64,000 nt of DNA from Bryoerythrophyllum caledonicum (lineage: Eukaryota > Streptophyta > Bryopsida > Pottiales > Pottiaceae). The DNA lies in assembly GCA_963971425.1 (NCBI GenBank), contig OZ020518.1:17860990-17924989 (forward strand), given 5' to 3'. This document shows positions 34,470-45,850 of this stretch, in pieces (position 1 is the first letter of the stretch; every line of letters begins with the position of its first letter). Below the pieces are notes generated by a model, which saw only the letters and a program-made list of their open reading frames with translations, had not been told where the DNA came from and ran no database searches. Position numbers and translations under genes: made by a program.

Positions 34470-35836
34470 CTATTCTTCCATAGCTTCAGAATCACTACTT
34501 GATTCTGAAAATTGAATAGTCGACTCCTTCGACAAGTTGTATTCCCACAAAGTTTTTGCAACGGATTCATGAGCCATAGTAGCTTCTCTCAATAAATCAG
34601 CATCTTTCTCATCTTGTTTTATCAAAAAAGCTTCATCTTCAGCATCTACTTCTTCTATCTCAAAATTTTGAAATGTTCTTTTCATACCAGATTTCAAAAT
34701 CCGAGATTTTACCTCTTCAATAGAAGCTCGTTGCCCTCGTAGGACTTGCCCTCCCTTCATTGTGCCATCTTCAACCCGTTTCTTCAAATCAACCTTGGCT
34801 TCTTCAATCCATATTGCATCAAACGTGTCCTTTGAGATAATGCATAAATTATGCAAGACAATACAAGTTGACACAATATCTGCCATTGATCGTAAAAGAA
34901 CATCCACTCTCTTTTGAATTATTCTCCATCTGTCTTTCAAAATCCCGAATGCACGTTCCACACACATTCGCGTCGAAAATTGGATAAAATTCCAATGTGC
35001 CTTGTAAAATTCCAGTCCATCATAAGTGCCTTTGAATGGACAATACATCCAAGGTCGCACCGGATACGCCACATCTCCAATCAATTTGTATGGTAGGAAT
35101 TTTCCTTCCATACAAGCTCTTAGCCTCTTCCAACTTTGGTTTGTTGAAAAACAGTCCAATCATGTAAGCTTCCTGCCCACCTAAACTCGTAATCCCAAAA
35201 AATGCAATTTGTATAAACAATTCCTTACAACAAAATTAAATGAAAAGAATTGTGGCAGTAGTAATCATTTCCACCAATAACTAGAGCTAGCACATGAATG
35301 TGTGAACTGTCTATGGCTCCTATAATGTAAGGTATATTATGCAACCTCTCAAACTCTTTTGCTAAAACCCTAAGTTTGTTTTCATTTGGAATTTGAATAA
35401 AAATCTTTTACAAATGTAGTCTCACCATTTTACAAAATTCCCTCATAATTCCTGAAATTGTACATTCCACAACTCCATATACTTCTCCAACCATACGCAA
35501 CCCATCTCCTATACCAAGTCTAGCTAAAGACATTGCAACTCTCTCTTCTACAGAAATTGGTCTTCTCAAACGAGTGTGTTGTTTTTTCAAGAACAGACCT
35601 AATTTCTCACATAAAAATCTGAATGTAGCATGCGAGACACGGGTCCTTTCCTTGAACATCTTCTCCATGAATGAACCTAATAAATATCGGTCTACAAAGC
35701 CAGATTGCCTCTCAAAACTCCAAATGGTTTGATCTCTAAACCCTAAACTTTGAAGGCAAATGCTGAAAATTGCAACATTCATCCACTTACCTTGTAAAAT
35801 CAAAGCTTGCATGTTGTTAACATGTTGCGTAATCAT
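34470..35836 (-). pseudogene. Harbinger nuclease (HARBI1/ALP1-like DDE transposase)
   Basis: The N-terminal frame 35836-35408 (LGFRDQTIWSFERQSGFVDR, LRRPISVEERVAMSLARLG) carries the usual helix-turn-helix part. A stop replaces a residue at 35408. The catalytic part follows: YIIGAIDSSHIHV (first Asp), a frame change near 35235, WAGSLHDWTVF, another change, YKLIGDVAYPVRPW (second Asp) and MCVERAFGILKDRW (Glu). All three acidic residues are retained. The C-terminal 90 residues are acidic and Ser-rich, ending DSEAMEE at 34470. It would make the cuts for transposition. Two frameshifts and a stop make it inactive unless these are sequencing errors. Confidence 0.88.
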
Positions 35837-36183
35837 GTAGGAACATCAATACAAGACCATCATCACCACAAGCTTCTTCCTCCTCTCCTCCAGAGTGCTA
35901 AAATTTCAATAAACAAGGCAAAAACAAGAAAGAAAGAAGCAAAAGAAACTGCCAACAATTAGAAAGATAAGACTGGTCTTGGGGTGGAAATGGGAGGTAG
36001 TGTAGTGGAAGTTACGACCAGCCCCATATTAGAAAATATTTTATAAAAATCAGCACTTTATTTTGTGGCCTCTTCTCACTTTACACATGGCTATATCCCA
36101 AAGGCTGTCAAGTTCAAAGGTTGGCTTCTCAAGGATGAGCCATGGCCCTTGTGAGGTTTTCTCCACGGCTTGTAAAGAGGGCC

Positions 36184-36842
36184 TCATTCCTCAAGGAATT
36201 ATCGTTGACGAGCCTGATTTAGCTGAAGCTTGACATCATACACTTTGCCTGGACTGACAGTTTCTGTTCGATGTTTGGGTGAAGGTGCTTGATGAGATAC
36301 ACACAATCCTAGCATACATTCACAATACAGTTCACAGGCTGTAATAACAGCATTCTCACTCCTCTCTAGTTTACAAACCTAAAACTAACCTAACCTAACC
36401 TAACTTAAACTAATCTAAAGTAAACTACACTAAACTCAACTCCACTCAAACTTTCAAGCGATGCGCACGAGTAAAGCCTCTGCACCAGAGTGCTATGAAC
36501 TACAAGTTTTTCCCCTCATCAAAACAGACAGTACTTTCAACTCACCCGGAGACCTGATTGGAACCTTGAGGTAGACGATACTGAGGTTGGACACCACCTA
36601 CGCCACATACGTCCTGGTCACTTTGAAATCATGTACCATGCCTTTCGATGGAAGGCATGAAATCACTGATAGTGATCTGAATCCTCAACCGCATGCAAAT
36701 TTCGGCATCAACTAAACAGGGGTGTGTGGTCTCCGTTCTTTCCAACCTGCTCTTTCAAGACCGGAAGATTAACCGAACTGTACAACAGTAGTACAAAAAG
36801 GGAGGCCTGAGCTCCGGATTCACAAATGAACCATGATGAGCT
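36184..36842. other. Stretch between Harbinger element and cotransporter gene
   Basis: Probably includes the 3' untranslated region of the minus-strand cotransporter. A degenerate CCTAA-type run (AACCTAACCTAACCTAAC, 36383-36400) drifts into CTAAA variants up to 36440. No gene recognised. Confidence 0.45.
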
Positions 36843-39800
36843 CTAGAGTCCAAGATGAGCTTGGCCTCCCCAGAGCTCCTTTCCTGTGCCGTGGACCAGC
36901 AGCACTCGGCCCAGGCCCTGGCAGAGCTCCTCGCAGTACTCCATGTAGCGGTGGGGTTGGATGCCCTTGTAGTGATCCGGGAGGTTGATGAGAATGAGCT
37001 GCGCATCGCGGGACTGCTCGGTGATGATGTCGTTGAGCTTCTTCGGCGAGTAGCTCTGGCTGAACGTCTCCCACGTCCTTCGGAAGGGCTGGGGAACGTC
37101 CTCCGCTGCTGCTGCTGGGTTTCCTGCAGGCGAACCCGGGTAAAACTGGCTTGAGCCATGGTGTGTGCTGTCATTCTCTGATAACTCATCCTGCAGCATC
37201 ACCAACGCAGCTTACTCTTTTTAGTGTAAAGTTAGGCAAAGTTACAGCCAGTTTTGACCTCTTAAATTATTAAAACCACCCCTAAGTACAGATCGAAGTT
37301 TCTATAATCAGCTCTAAGGCGGCTAAGATTCATGGTACAACATGACCTCTTCTTCTTCCCTCTCAAAGGAAGCTAAAACTGCTTCTAAATTTGGGTTTTG
37401 AGACCACCAAGCTCTTCCACATCTAATAGTTATCAAAGAACTCTTCCACATCTAATCGACTTTATCAAAGAACTAGTCTCTTGTAAAAACGTCGGGTAAC
37501 CTTACAAAATACTCAATTCCATCATGATCTCTTTACCTCATCACTTTCAAGTTGTTCTTGGTGGCCATCATCAACAACAATTTCCAACTTAGGAGCTGCT
37601 GTTGGACCTCCAACGCCATCAGCCCATTGTGTCGTTTTCTTTGGCCTCTTCACGTACTCTGACGAAATACTTGGAGCTATGTTAGCGACATCGGCTAATT
37701 CCAGGTCTTCATCATCAGCACTTTTGGTTTTCCGCTCAAGAGAAGTGCTCAGCGTAGCTCCGTCTGGACCTGGAAAGTTAGTGCCCACATGGAAATTGTC
37801 ATAAGTGAATCTCGTATGCCAATTACCAAGCTTTGCCTGAGAATGTGTCAAGAATCTACGGAGATGGTATGCAATCAAGCTGGTATTAGTAATTACTTGA
37901 TGTCCGCCGATGCCGCCTCGAATAGCCAACACCTTCCAGCTCACTCAGCTGAAAGGAGGGCAATTTTTCTCCCAACTTCGGAACCTCAGTGCGTCGCTTA
38001 GAATTTTCAGGACTGGTATTCCGCTGTTCAATAGTCTTTCTGTGATCACACATGATTTACACTAGAGAAAATGGGTTATACTAATCAATGTTTTACTGAA
38101 AGGTAAAGAAGATCCAACTTATCTGTTATATTACTAATCAGGTGAGCAAATCGAAACATAGCAAGGAACACTATCAGTTAAGAGTCCTAGTACAGTGCAT
38201 GAATTGACTTTACCGGTAGTTGGCAACTTCCTCAGCAAAAGCTCGAGCTTCCTCTCTGCGTATGGTGTAATCAAACGTATATGGTGCCAGACACGACTCG
38301 TCAAGCTCCAATACCTGAACCTCAGCTTTGATCCGTACCTGCAAAGAACAGAATTTAAGTAGTGACACAAGTGAACCATTTCCTCTGTCGGATACTGTTA
38401 CTCTCAAACATCACTAGGAGAATTAAGAAAAGAAAATAGCAACCAGATGATCGAGGACGAGAATGACTTACCAACTCCAAGAGCCGCTCCAGATTTTTCT
38501 TCACGACTTCGGAGTTATCAAGTTTTTCAGCCACAGTATGCACACGGAGCTTGCACTTGCGCCAAACCTTGTGCTGTTGGAGAAGATGTGCCAGAAGCAA
38601 GAGCAACCCTCCGTCATGGACAATCCACCAAACGTCAATCACGCCCTCCTGAAGCAGCTCCTCTTTGCCAGGAAACAGGTCCAAGTGCAAGCACAGGAGA
38701 ACCGCCTTGTCCACAGCTCGGCATTCGGTCAGAGTCTCCAGCAAAATCTGCATGGCACGCAAAACATGAATCAGATTCCTTCAAAGCAGAAGAATTTGTG
38801 ATAAGCGAAAATTCACATACGTAGAGGAGCTAAATCACCTCAGCGTCATCATAGTGGTTGCCCGGTTCGCGCCACTTGGCTGGCCAACCAAGCAGCAAAG
38901 TATTCGGTTCCAGGCTCCCCAACCCAGATGACTGAATGGCGTATGTCTTGCCTTCACGGTAGGAATTTGCTATCAGTACCCTGCCGAATCCTGACACTTT
39001 GGCTTCCGCCATTCGATTCTCAAGCTCAATCTGCACAGATGCACATGATTAGGAAAAATCTTCAACTTTCAGGGTATTGACCGTATACGTTTTCACAATG
39101 CTAATTGTGCCATCTTTTCGTAATTGTTTCTCTCAATACACAATAGTGCCTATTTGCCTACATGTGATCAGGAGCATGGACTACTCACCTTTTCGCCCGC
39201 GGCCTGAGCGGTCATCTCCTCGAGCTTGCCCTCGAGAATGACGGTCACCACGCACAGCCCTTGGCCCTTTTTGAGCTGCGAGGTGAAGAAGAGAAACTCG
39301 TGATCTGCATGCGAGTTGTCAGTCCACGAAGAGCGAGGCTTGGAGAGACAGAGGAGCTGCGGCCGCCAGTTCACGGTGTAGCGCGCCTCCTCGCCCACAG
39401 AAAGGATTCCCCGCACCGCGATTTGAAGGCACAATCCGCCCAAGCCTGTTCCCCAGTTCACTTCCACTTGGCGATAATCGATGTAGGCGTATAACAAACC
39501 CAGGACCGCCATCGCCACTAACGCAAAGTACCAGACGATCACGAAGTTCATCGCCGCACAGGCTAGAAACCCCACAAGCGCAGCGGACCAGTGGTAGTAC
39601 TTCCATTTCGGCCTCCAGCTGCACAACCAAAAGTATCAGTCGGACCAGCCACTCTCGATGAAGGAGAAACTCTAGCTGCAAGAAAAACGTACCTGGGTGC
39701 ATTGACGGCAGACAGGACGAGGCACGAGAGGTTGAGCGCTGAGTAGCAAGTGAGGAAACAGATAGACACGAGAGGCGCCACAGCGTTCAAGCTTCCGATC

Positions 39801-41626
39801 ATGGCAAAGACAAGGCAGAGGACGATGGTGAGCATCAACGCGCGCTGAGGCTCCCCGTTCTTGGAAATCGTGGCAAAAGGGCCCAAGAAGGGCACCACTC
39901 CATCGGCAGCAATCGCCTGCACATCAAAGTACGAGATCACACACCCAATCTTCGCCACGAAGAAAGGTTCTGGCCAGTCTGAGGGAGAGTATATACCTGC
40001 AGCAACCGAGGACAGATGATGATGCATTGCATCGCTTGAGCGATGGCGGCGATGCTGATTCCGAGCTCGGTGAGAATGGCCACGGGATACGCCACTTCCC
40101 TCACAACGTCAAGCATGGCGTGCTCTCCGCCACCCACGTTTCCAAGCAGATAGTCGCGCTCCGCGACCGCCGCCCATAATCCCATGTAGGACATATACAT
40201 GACGAAGCTCACCACGATCGCCCCCAACGTTCCCTGGGGGATCGACTTCTCCGGCCGCCGCAGATTCGTCGCCCTGTCTGCCCCGCTGAAACCAACCATC
40301 CCAGGCTCAACGTGATCAGATAGGAATTCTCCCCACAACGTCAATGCAAGGACACTGTACCTCTTCACAGTCTAAACGCTAGCTACAAGGTTTGTTTACC
40401 TGAGGATTCCTGTGAAGCAGGGGAAGAAGAGGGAAACGGCTGTGGAGAATGATTTGCCGGGTGGGTAACCGGGGCTCCAATTCCCTTTGAACGTGGTCCA
40501 TGAGAGGCCCGTGAGGGACAGCGGATGCGCGGACCCTCGCGGTGCCAAACCCAACCCCAGGTAGAACGACAGCATGGTGTAGAGCACAATGGCGAAGAAA
40601 ATAAGCCCCAGTTTCGACACAAACTTAATCCCGAAAAACACCTGCAAGAGGAGAGGTCAATCCACGGTTTCATTCCATCACCCAAACATGTTTCTCGGGA
40701 TCATGCATTCTTACCAATATGCCAAGGATGAGCAAGATGATCGCTCCAATGATCCGAATGGCGTTCGGAAAGTCCAGCTCGGGGAAGGTGAATACCAGCA
40801 TCTCAACGGAACCCAACCCCTGCCAGCCAAACATCAAGGAAGAGATCATTAGAGCAACCAATTCTAAAGATCATCATTGATCAGCTTCAAGTGCTTTTTC
40901 AGGAGGAGAATTCACCTCCATGACAGCGAGAAGAGCCACTCCGATGAAGTACAGCAAGCCGACTGCCCCGCCCAACCTCGGCCCCAAGGCTCTGGAAATC
41001 AGGTAACTGCACATCATGAAAACATGAGAAAGCGGCAGGCTCAGGAGACGACATCAACTTCCACGAGGACAGAGGTGCTCACTAGGTGCCGCCCTGTTCG
41101 ATTTTGCCGTTGGTGGCGATGGCGCTCAACGACATGGCAGTGAGCATGGCACACAGGAAGGTGATGAACACGATCAGGAACGTCTGCCACACGCCGGCGC
41201 TTCCCACAATGTAGAAGAAGCGCAGAAAGATGAGCACACCTGCAAGCACGTCATCACTAGTGTAATCAGAGAGCGTGATTCAACACCTGCAGGTTCACTT
41301 AAACTGTAGCTGGCCGCGAGTCACCTACCCCACATGTTCTCGCATGTGGGGATGAGCACGCCGCTGTAGGTGCCCAGTCCTTTCGCCTTGTGCCCACCCC
41401 CGCCGCCGCCCCCGCCCCCGCCCCCGCCTCGCAGCCGGTGCAGCGCATTGTACCACAGGCGCTGTCCACACGCCGCGGGACTCTTCCTCAAGCTCGCCCT
41501 GGCGCCCTGCAGCGACTCCGACGAGGACGCGCGCGCCGTCACGCGCTGCGGGATGCATGGGCAGCTGCTCCCCAGCTTCGGCCCCGCCTCTGAATCCACA
41601 TGATGATCATGACTCCTCAACACCAT
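36843..41626 (-). CDS. K-Cl cotransporter-like SLC12 cation-chloride cotransporter
   Basis: Fourteen exons give 1038 residues, with every phase consistent: 41626-41329, 41239-41083, 41006-40916, 40819-40715, 40641-40400, 40285-39997, 39916-39693, 39618-39189, 39030-38839, 38747-38472, 38338-38214, 38039-37933, 37769-37537 and 37190-36843. The cytosolic N-terminus has a 12-Gly run (residues 67-78). The membrane domain starts at LGTYSGVLIPTCENMWG (about 83) and includes TGILSGADRATNLRRPEKSI and SWRPKWKYYHWSAALVGF. The large C-terminal domain (from about 545) has GVIDVWWIVHDGGLLLLLAH (about 713) and HKVWRKCKLRVHTVAEKLDNS-like text, wording of animal and protist K-Cl cotransporters. It ends with LNDIITEQSRDAQLILINLP and VLLVHGTG. 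It should move K+ and Cl- together across a membrane for volume and chloride control. The start is the first in-frame ATG I accept; a longer N-terminus is possible. Confidence 0.92.
41394..41432. repeat. (CCG/CCC)n tract coding for polyglycine
   Basis: CCCCCGCCGCCGCCCCCGCC-type run on the plus strand, read as Gly codons GGC/GGG on the gene strand in exon 1 of the cotransporter. A separate CCACGACGA triplet repeat lies at about 41695-41728 in its 5' region. Confidence 0.8.
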
Positions 41627-42640
41627 TCTGACCGCTCTCCCACCTCTTCCTCCTCACGCTACAACCTCCAAAAAACAAGGTCCTGCAAACGACAACCACG
41701 ACGACCACGACGACCACGACGACGACGTTACGGCGGCTTCTCTCGACTCTCACGCACAACGCGAGACGGGTCCGTTTCTCTCGATGTCTAAGTCGATGTA
41801 ATCACGCGCTCCAGGATGAACATGCACAAATCCGAGGCTGCTAATCTGCATGCACGTACGATCGAGGATATGGCGATTACGAACACGATGTAGTAAGTTT
41901 AACATGAATCTGAAATACCTCGATAGCAGGTTCCTCACGCCTGCATGCGAGTACTACGACTCTCCCATCACACGATGCTAGTCCTTTGGGTCACGCTCTC
42001 CTCGCAACTGCCCCTTCTCTCCCAGTGCTCGCAGGAAAGTGAATCTCTACTTTTAGCGCCTTCTCTCTACCAACTGAACCGGCGTTTTACAAGGCAGTCT
42101 GAGGACAGACATGGTGGTAGCAATGTTGAATATTCTGATAAACTGGAATTTTCACATCACATTTTCAGGCAAATGAGTGTATTTCCAACGCTCATTTTTG
42201 TGTGAAGTAAAGACTCCTACTTATCTTGGTAGGGGCATAAGGAATTTTGGATGTGAGTGCGCGAATGGTGCATAGTGGTTGCAGGGAATTCTCTTGCGGT
42301 CTAAGTAATTGACCAAGCATGTACTGTGGCGGTAAGTTTAAACCTCACCTCTACCGGGCGTCATGAGTGGGTGCGGTGGGGGTGGCCTGGATGTGGATCC
42401 CTTCAGTCTGTTGTGTTGAACCCATCTGGTCACCCGGGTCCCTATCTGGGATTCTAGGGACCAGATGGGGGTCGAAAGCCACCCCTTCCGCATTTGTGTG
42501 CTTTTGCTTATGGTTCTTGTATTGGGTGGACAGGGATGTGGTGTATAAATTCCTGTTTGCTAGAATGTGCCTTCCGAGTTCAATGAGGATTACTATATGA
42601 TAATGGAGTGGTGAGTCTTCAAACTAACATGACAAATTGA
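41627..42640. other. 5' flank of the cotransporter gene
   Basis: Presumed promoter and leader on the minus strand. Contains the (CGA)n repeat near 41700. I cannot point to a convincing TATA box. No other gene. Confidence 0.45.
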
Positions 42641-44011
42641 CAAGTGTTAGAGGTGGGATTGTGCACCAACTTGACCCCTAAATTACCAAGCCATTTTCAA
42701 ATCAAAAACACTTCAAAACTGCTCGTTTCAAGTGCAATGAGTAAGGCAAAACAATCAAAACTCTTATTTCTAGTTTTAGCCGCAGGATCTCAATTAAGAC
42801 TTACTAGGTAACATACTCATAGAATTTCATAAACATTGACCACACGGATTGAAAGATTGTAGTGTATGAAGTACAAAAAAAGGGTTCATTTTCTTCCCTG
42901 TGAGTAGTGGATTAGCTGACTTTGACTTCACTTGGTGTCTAATTTTTGCACTACAGAAGGTCTAAGTTCATTACCACCATGTTGAGCATGATATTAGTTC
43001 CTTGTACACCAAATTTTAGAGGTAAGCAAAGGGTGTAGCATATTCAAAAAATTGTGCAAGGAGTGGAGGTTCAAAAGATTTCAATTCACGTTTCATTTAT
43101 TTGTGAACTTAATTTGTATTAGAATGAGAATCCGAATGGTATATGAAAAGGTTTACACAACACAATGCCGTGGGGAAAATGAAAAGTTAAAAAATATGAA
43201 GATCTCTAAGAATTATGTGGAAAGGATGAAGATTTTTTGGTACCTTGCCGGATAATGTGATACAATATGCAACAATGTGTGAAAATGTTTGACTTGGATT
43301 AATATGTTGTTTTTCACTAAAGACAAGAGAATTTTTTTGACAATATGAAAGGAAATAGTACTATTTGCTAGTATTGAAAATCCCACATTCAATAAAGTGT
43401 CCTAGCAAAAGTTCTTGGAGTTGCCCGACGTGCCCCCTCTTCCCATTTGAACTTCAAAGCCCTATAACTTTTTCATTAAATGTTGGATTTTGGGGGGGAA
43501 ATGGACACACCCAAAGTTTTTAGTGATGTCCATCTAGAGAAAAAAATTCAAGAAAGAATGCTAGAAATTGACACAATACAAATCTGTGTGAACCTTCAAG
43601 AGTCCCCCGAGGGGACTCTTGGAAATTTAGAGGTTAACATGTCCAAGAATGAAATAGGAACTTGTAGCAAATTTGATTTGTAACATCTGCATGTTACGTC
43701 ATATGGCCATAAATGTGAGAGAAAGGTACAGTACAATGTCTCTCCAAATTGAGTCAGTAAGGATAGCTACCACGTTCAAAATGCTATATTTAATAGAGAT
43801 TTGGCTTTTTTGGCAAACTGAAAATTGGGGAAGATGTTCAATCAAGTTGGCTACAAGCTTGCTAAGTTTCAACTTCATTGCTATAGCAACAAGAAAGGAA
43901 TGTTATTTTGAATGAAAGTAGGTCTGTCGACTCAGTTTTAGAGCGGTTTTCAGCAAGTACCGCTTTTTGCAAGATTGAGTTCAAGGTTTTGCCTAGAGTA
44001 TTACATAGTGT

Positions 44012-44150
44012 CTATCCTCGAGAGGGGGATGTAGTTCCAGCTTACTAATTCCTTGTCCGGTTGGCATGGTCTTAGAAGTGGAACGAACAGACACTTTATT
44101 CACGCCGGCCTCCTTTGGAGACCGGCGTTTTTCTTCTTCTGTTGCCTAGA
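44012..44150. repeat. Dispersed hairpin repeat, copy 3
   Basis: CTCGAGAGGGGGATGTAGTT, TACTAATTCCTTGTCCGG, GTGGAACGAACAGACACTTT and the hairpin CGCCGGCCTCC TTT GGAGACCGGCG, followed by TTCTTCTTC. About 130 bp overall. Confidence 0.8.
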
Positions 44151-44224
44151 GTTTGTGCTTTCCCTTGTGGACAATTTTGTACTCTCTTAGAAGACTTTTC
44201 TTATTGTTTCAACACTTCTCTTAG

Positions 44225-45850
44225 GTTATGAGGTCATTATCAGAAGAAAAAAGGTTGAGTGTTATTGCCCAATTGCAAAATGGGTGTAGCACATGTGAGG
44301 TGTCTAGATTGTTGGGCATCTCTCAATCCATATGTTTAAGGATTTAGAGAGAGTATGCTCCCCATGTAGAACGTTTAAGAGGAGGTCATCCAAAGAGCAT
44401 CATCCATGCTCAAAGGTGAGCGTGCGTCAGAGCTATTACACTAGGTGGACTAAGGGCCGCTTCACACTTGGTGGCCAAGTCGAGAGGCTGTCGATTTCCA
44501 CCAATGAGATTGCTAGAATGGCCAAAGTCCGGACTTTGGGCCTCCACACTTGTGCCCAAACTCCAAAGGCCGTCGTCCTATATGGCAACACTTTTGGGTA
44601 GTTTTGGCGCCAAAGCGACGGCCTCTCGAGCAAAACTTGGGTCGCCCATTTTGCTCGACCCAAACTACAATCGAGAGTCCGTCGATTTTTTTAATTAAAT
44701 TAATCAAAAAGTGACAAGATCTAGACCGTTAGATGAAAGAGACCGAATTTTTGGGCTGATTTTTTTTGGCTGATTTTTTTTTGGCTGATTTTTTTGGCTG
44801 ATTTTTTTTGGGCTGATTTTTTTGGCTGATTTTGATTGGCTGATTTTTTTGGGCTGATTTTTTTTGGCGTAATGATATGGGGTTTGGACTTTGGACTTGG
44901 CCTTTGGGGCCTCACACCACGACCGGCCAAACCTTCAATCTATATTATTTAATGTATTTTTTTGGCAAAAAAGTTTGGCCTCTCGCCATAGTTTGGCCAC
45001 TCATTTTGACAATCGGCCTCTTGACTTGGGCATAGTGTGAAGCGGCCCTAAATAGTGGAGTAGATGTGAGAAATGCTTTAAGTGAGCAACTGAACGTGGT
45101 AGATAGCACCAAAACAGTGAGGCAGACACTTCATAAAGCAGGTCTTGGATCTCTAAAGAAGCTGAAGAGTCACTACTCACGGCCAAGAATATATGTTCCA
45201 GGTTAGAATTTGCTCAACGACATAAAGATTGAATTGTGCATCATTGAAATAGGGTGATTTTTAGTGATGAAACTAAGATCAATCGATTTCAATCTGGTGG
45301 TTGTGCTTGGTGTTGGGTACAGGATGAAGAATTTCATTTATAAGCTCGTCATGTGAGTCAAACAGGTAAACATGGAGGTGGTGCAATTTTTGTGTGGGGT
45401 TGTATGACTTCTCGTGGCATGGGATACATGTGCAAGATAGACGGGGAGATGAAACAAGATTTATATCTCAGGATTCTTCAAAGAGGATTCTTCAAGATGA
45501 GCTCATGGATACAATTAAATTGTATCATTTCAATCCCTTTCGTGTTATATTCCAAAATGGTAATGATCCTAAGCATAGTGCTAAATCAGTCAAACATTGG
45601 TTATCAATGCAAGATTTTGATGTGCTTACTTGGCCCCTTCAATCACCTAATTTAAATCCGATTAAGCATGTGTGGGCAATCGTGAAACCGAGGTTAAATG
45701 AGTATCTAGCACCAGCCAAGGGAATGCTTGAGTTATAGGAGGGTGTACAATATTCTTTTAATTCTATCACCCCTATGTAGTGTCGAAGATTTTATCAAAC
45801 ATGCCCAACTCCATCCAAGTTGTTTTAGCTTCCAAGGGAAGGTGGACAAA
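44225..45850 (+). pseudogene. Tc1-like transposase, split by a MITE
   Basis: The helix-turn-helix part begins MRSLSEEKRLSVIAQLQNGC and STCEVSRLLGISQS (44231 on). After a 595-bp insertion (44454-45048) the frame resumes GVDVRNALSEQLNVVD and HKAGLGSLKKLKSHYS. The catalytic part follows in pieces: RVIFSDETKINRF (first Asp kept), GGGAIFVWGCMTSRGMGYM, FQNGNDPKHSAKSVKHWL and QSPNLNPIKHVW. The second Asp is now Gly and the final Glu is Lys; the spacing is 34 residues, so the DD34E class. At least three stops and two frame changes. Related to the remnant at 26430. Confidence 0.85.
44454..45048. mobile_element. Harbinger-type MITE, copy 1 (595 bp)
   Basis: Ends GGGCCGCTTCACACTTGG and, inverted, GGGCCGCTTCACACTATG, flanked by TAA at 44451-44453 and 45049-45051. 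Interior features are CTCCAAAGGCCGTCGTC, a run of GGCTGATTTTTTTT units (44755-44865) and GTTTGGCCTCTCGCC. It interrupts the Tc1-like transposase, so it is the younger insertion. Confidence 0.88.

Larger units (their letters stand above)
31938..36183. mobile_element. Complete PIF/Harbinger element, 4246 bp
   Basis: The left end GGGCCTCTTTACA (31938) and the inverted right end GGCCCTCTTTACA (36183) differ at one of 13 positions. Both are flanked by TCA (31935-31937 and 36184-36186), a 3-bp duplication. Inside are the two genes typical of the superfamily, arranged convergently: a Myb/SANT-like DNA-binding protein on the plus strand and a HARBI1-type nuclease on the minus strand. Both are mutated. 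Confidence 0.9.

Noticed and set aside
36383..36440. AACCTAACCTAACC run as an interstitial telomere
   Set aside because: Only about three clean units, and the unit is CCTAA rather than the plant CCCTAAA; treated as simple sequence.
41321..41603. Plus-strand proline- and alanine-rich frames opposite the cotransporter exon 1
   Set aside because: They arise from the GC-rich polyglycine tract and the exon itself; the minus-strand frame has the clear family match.
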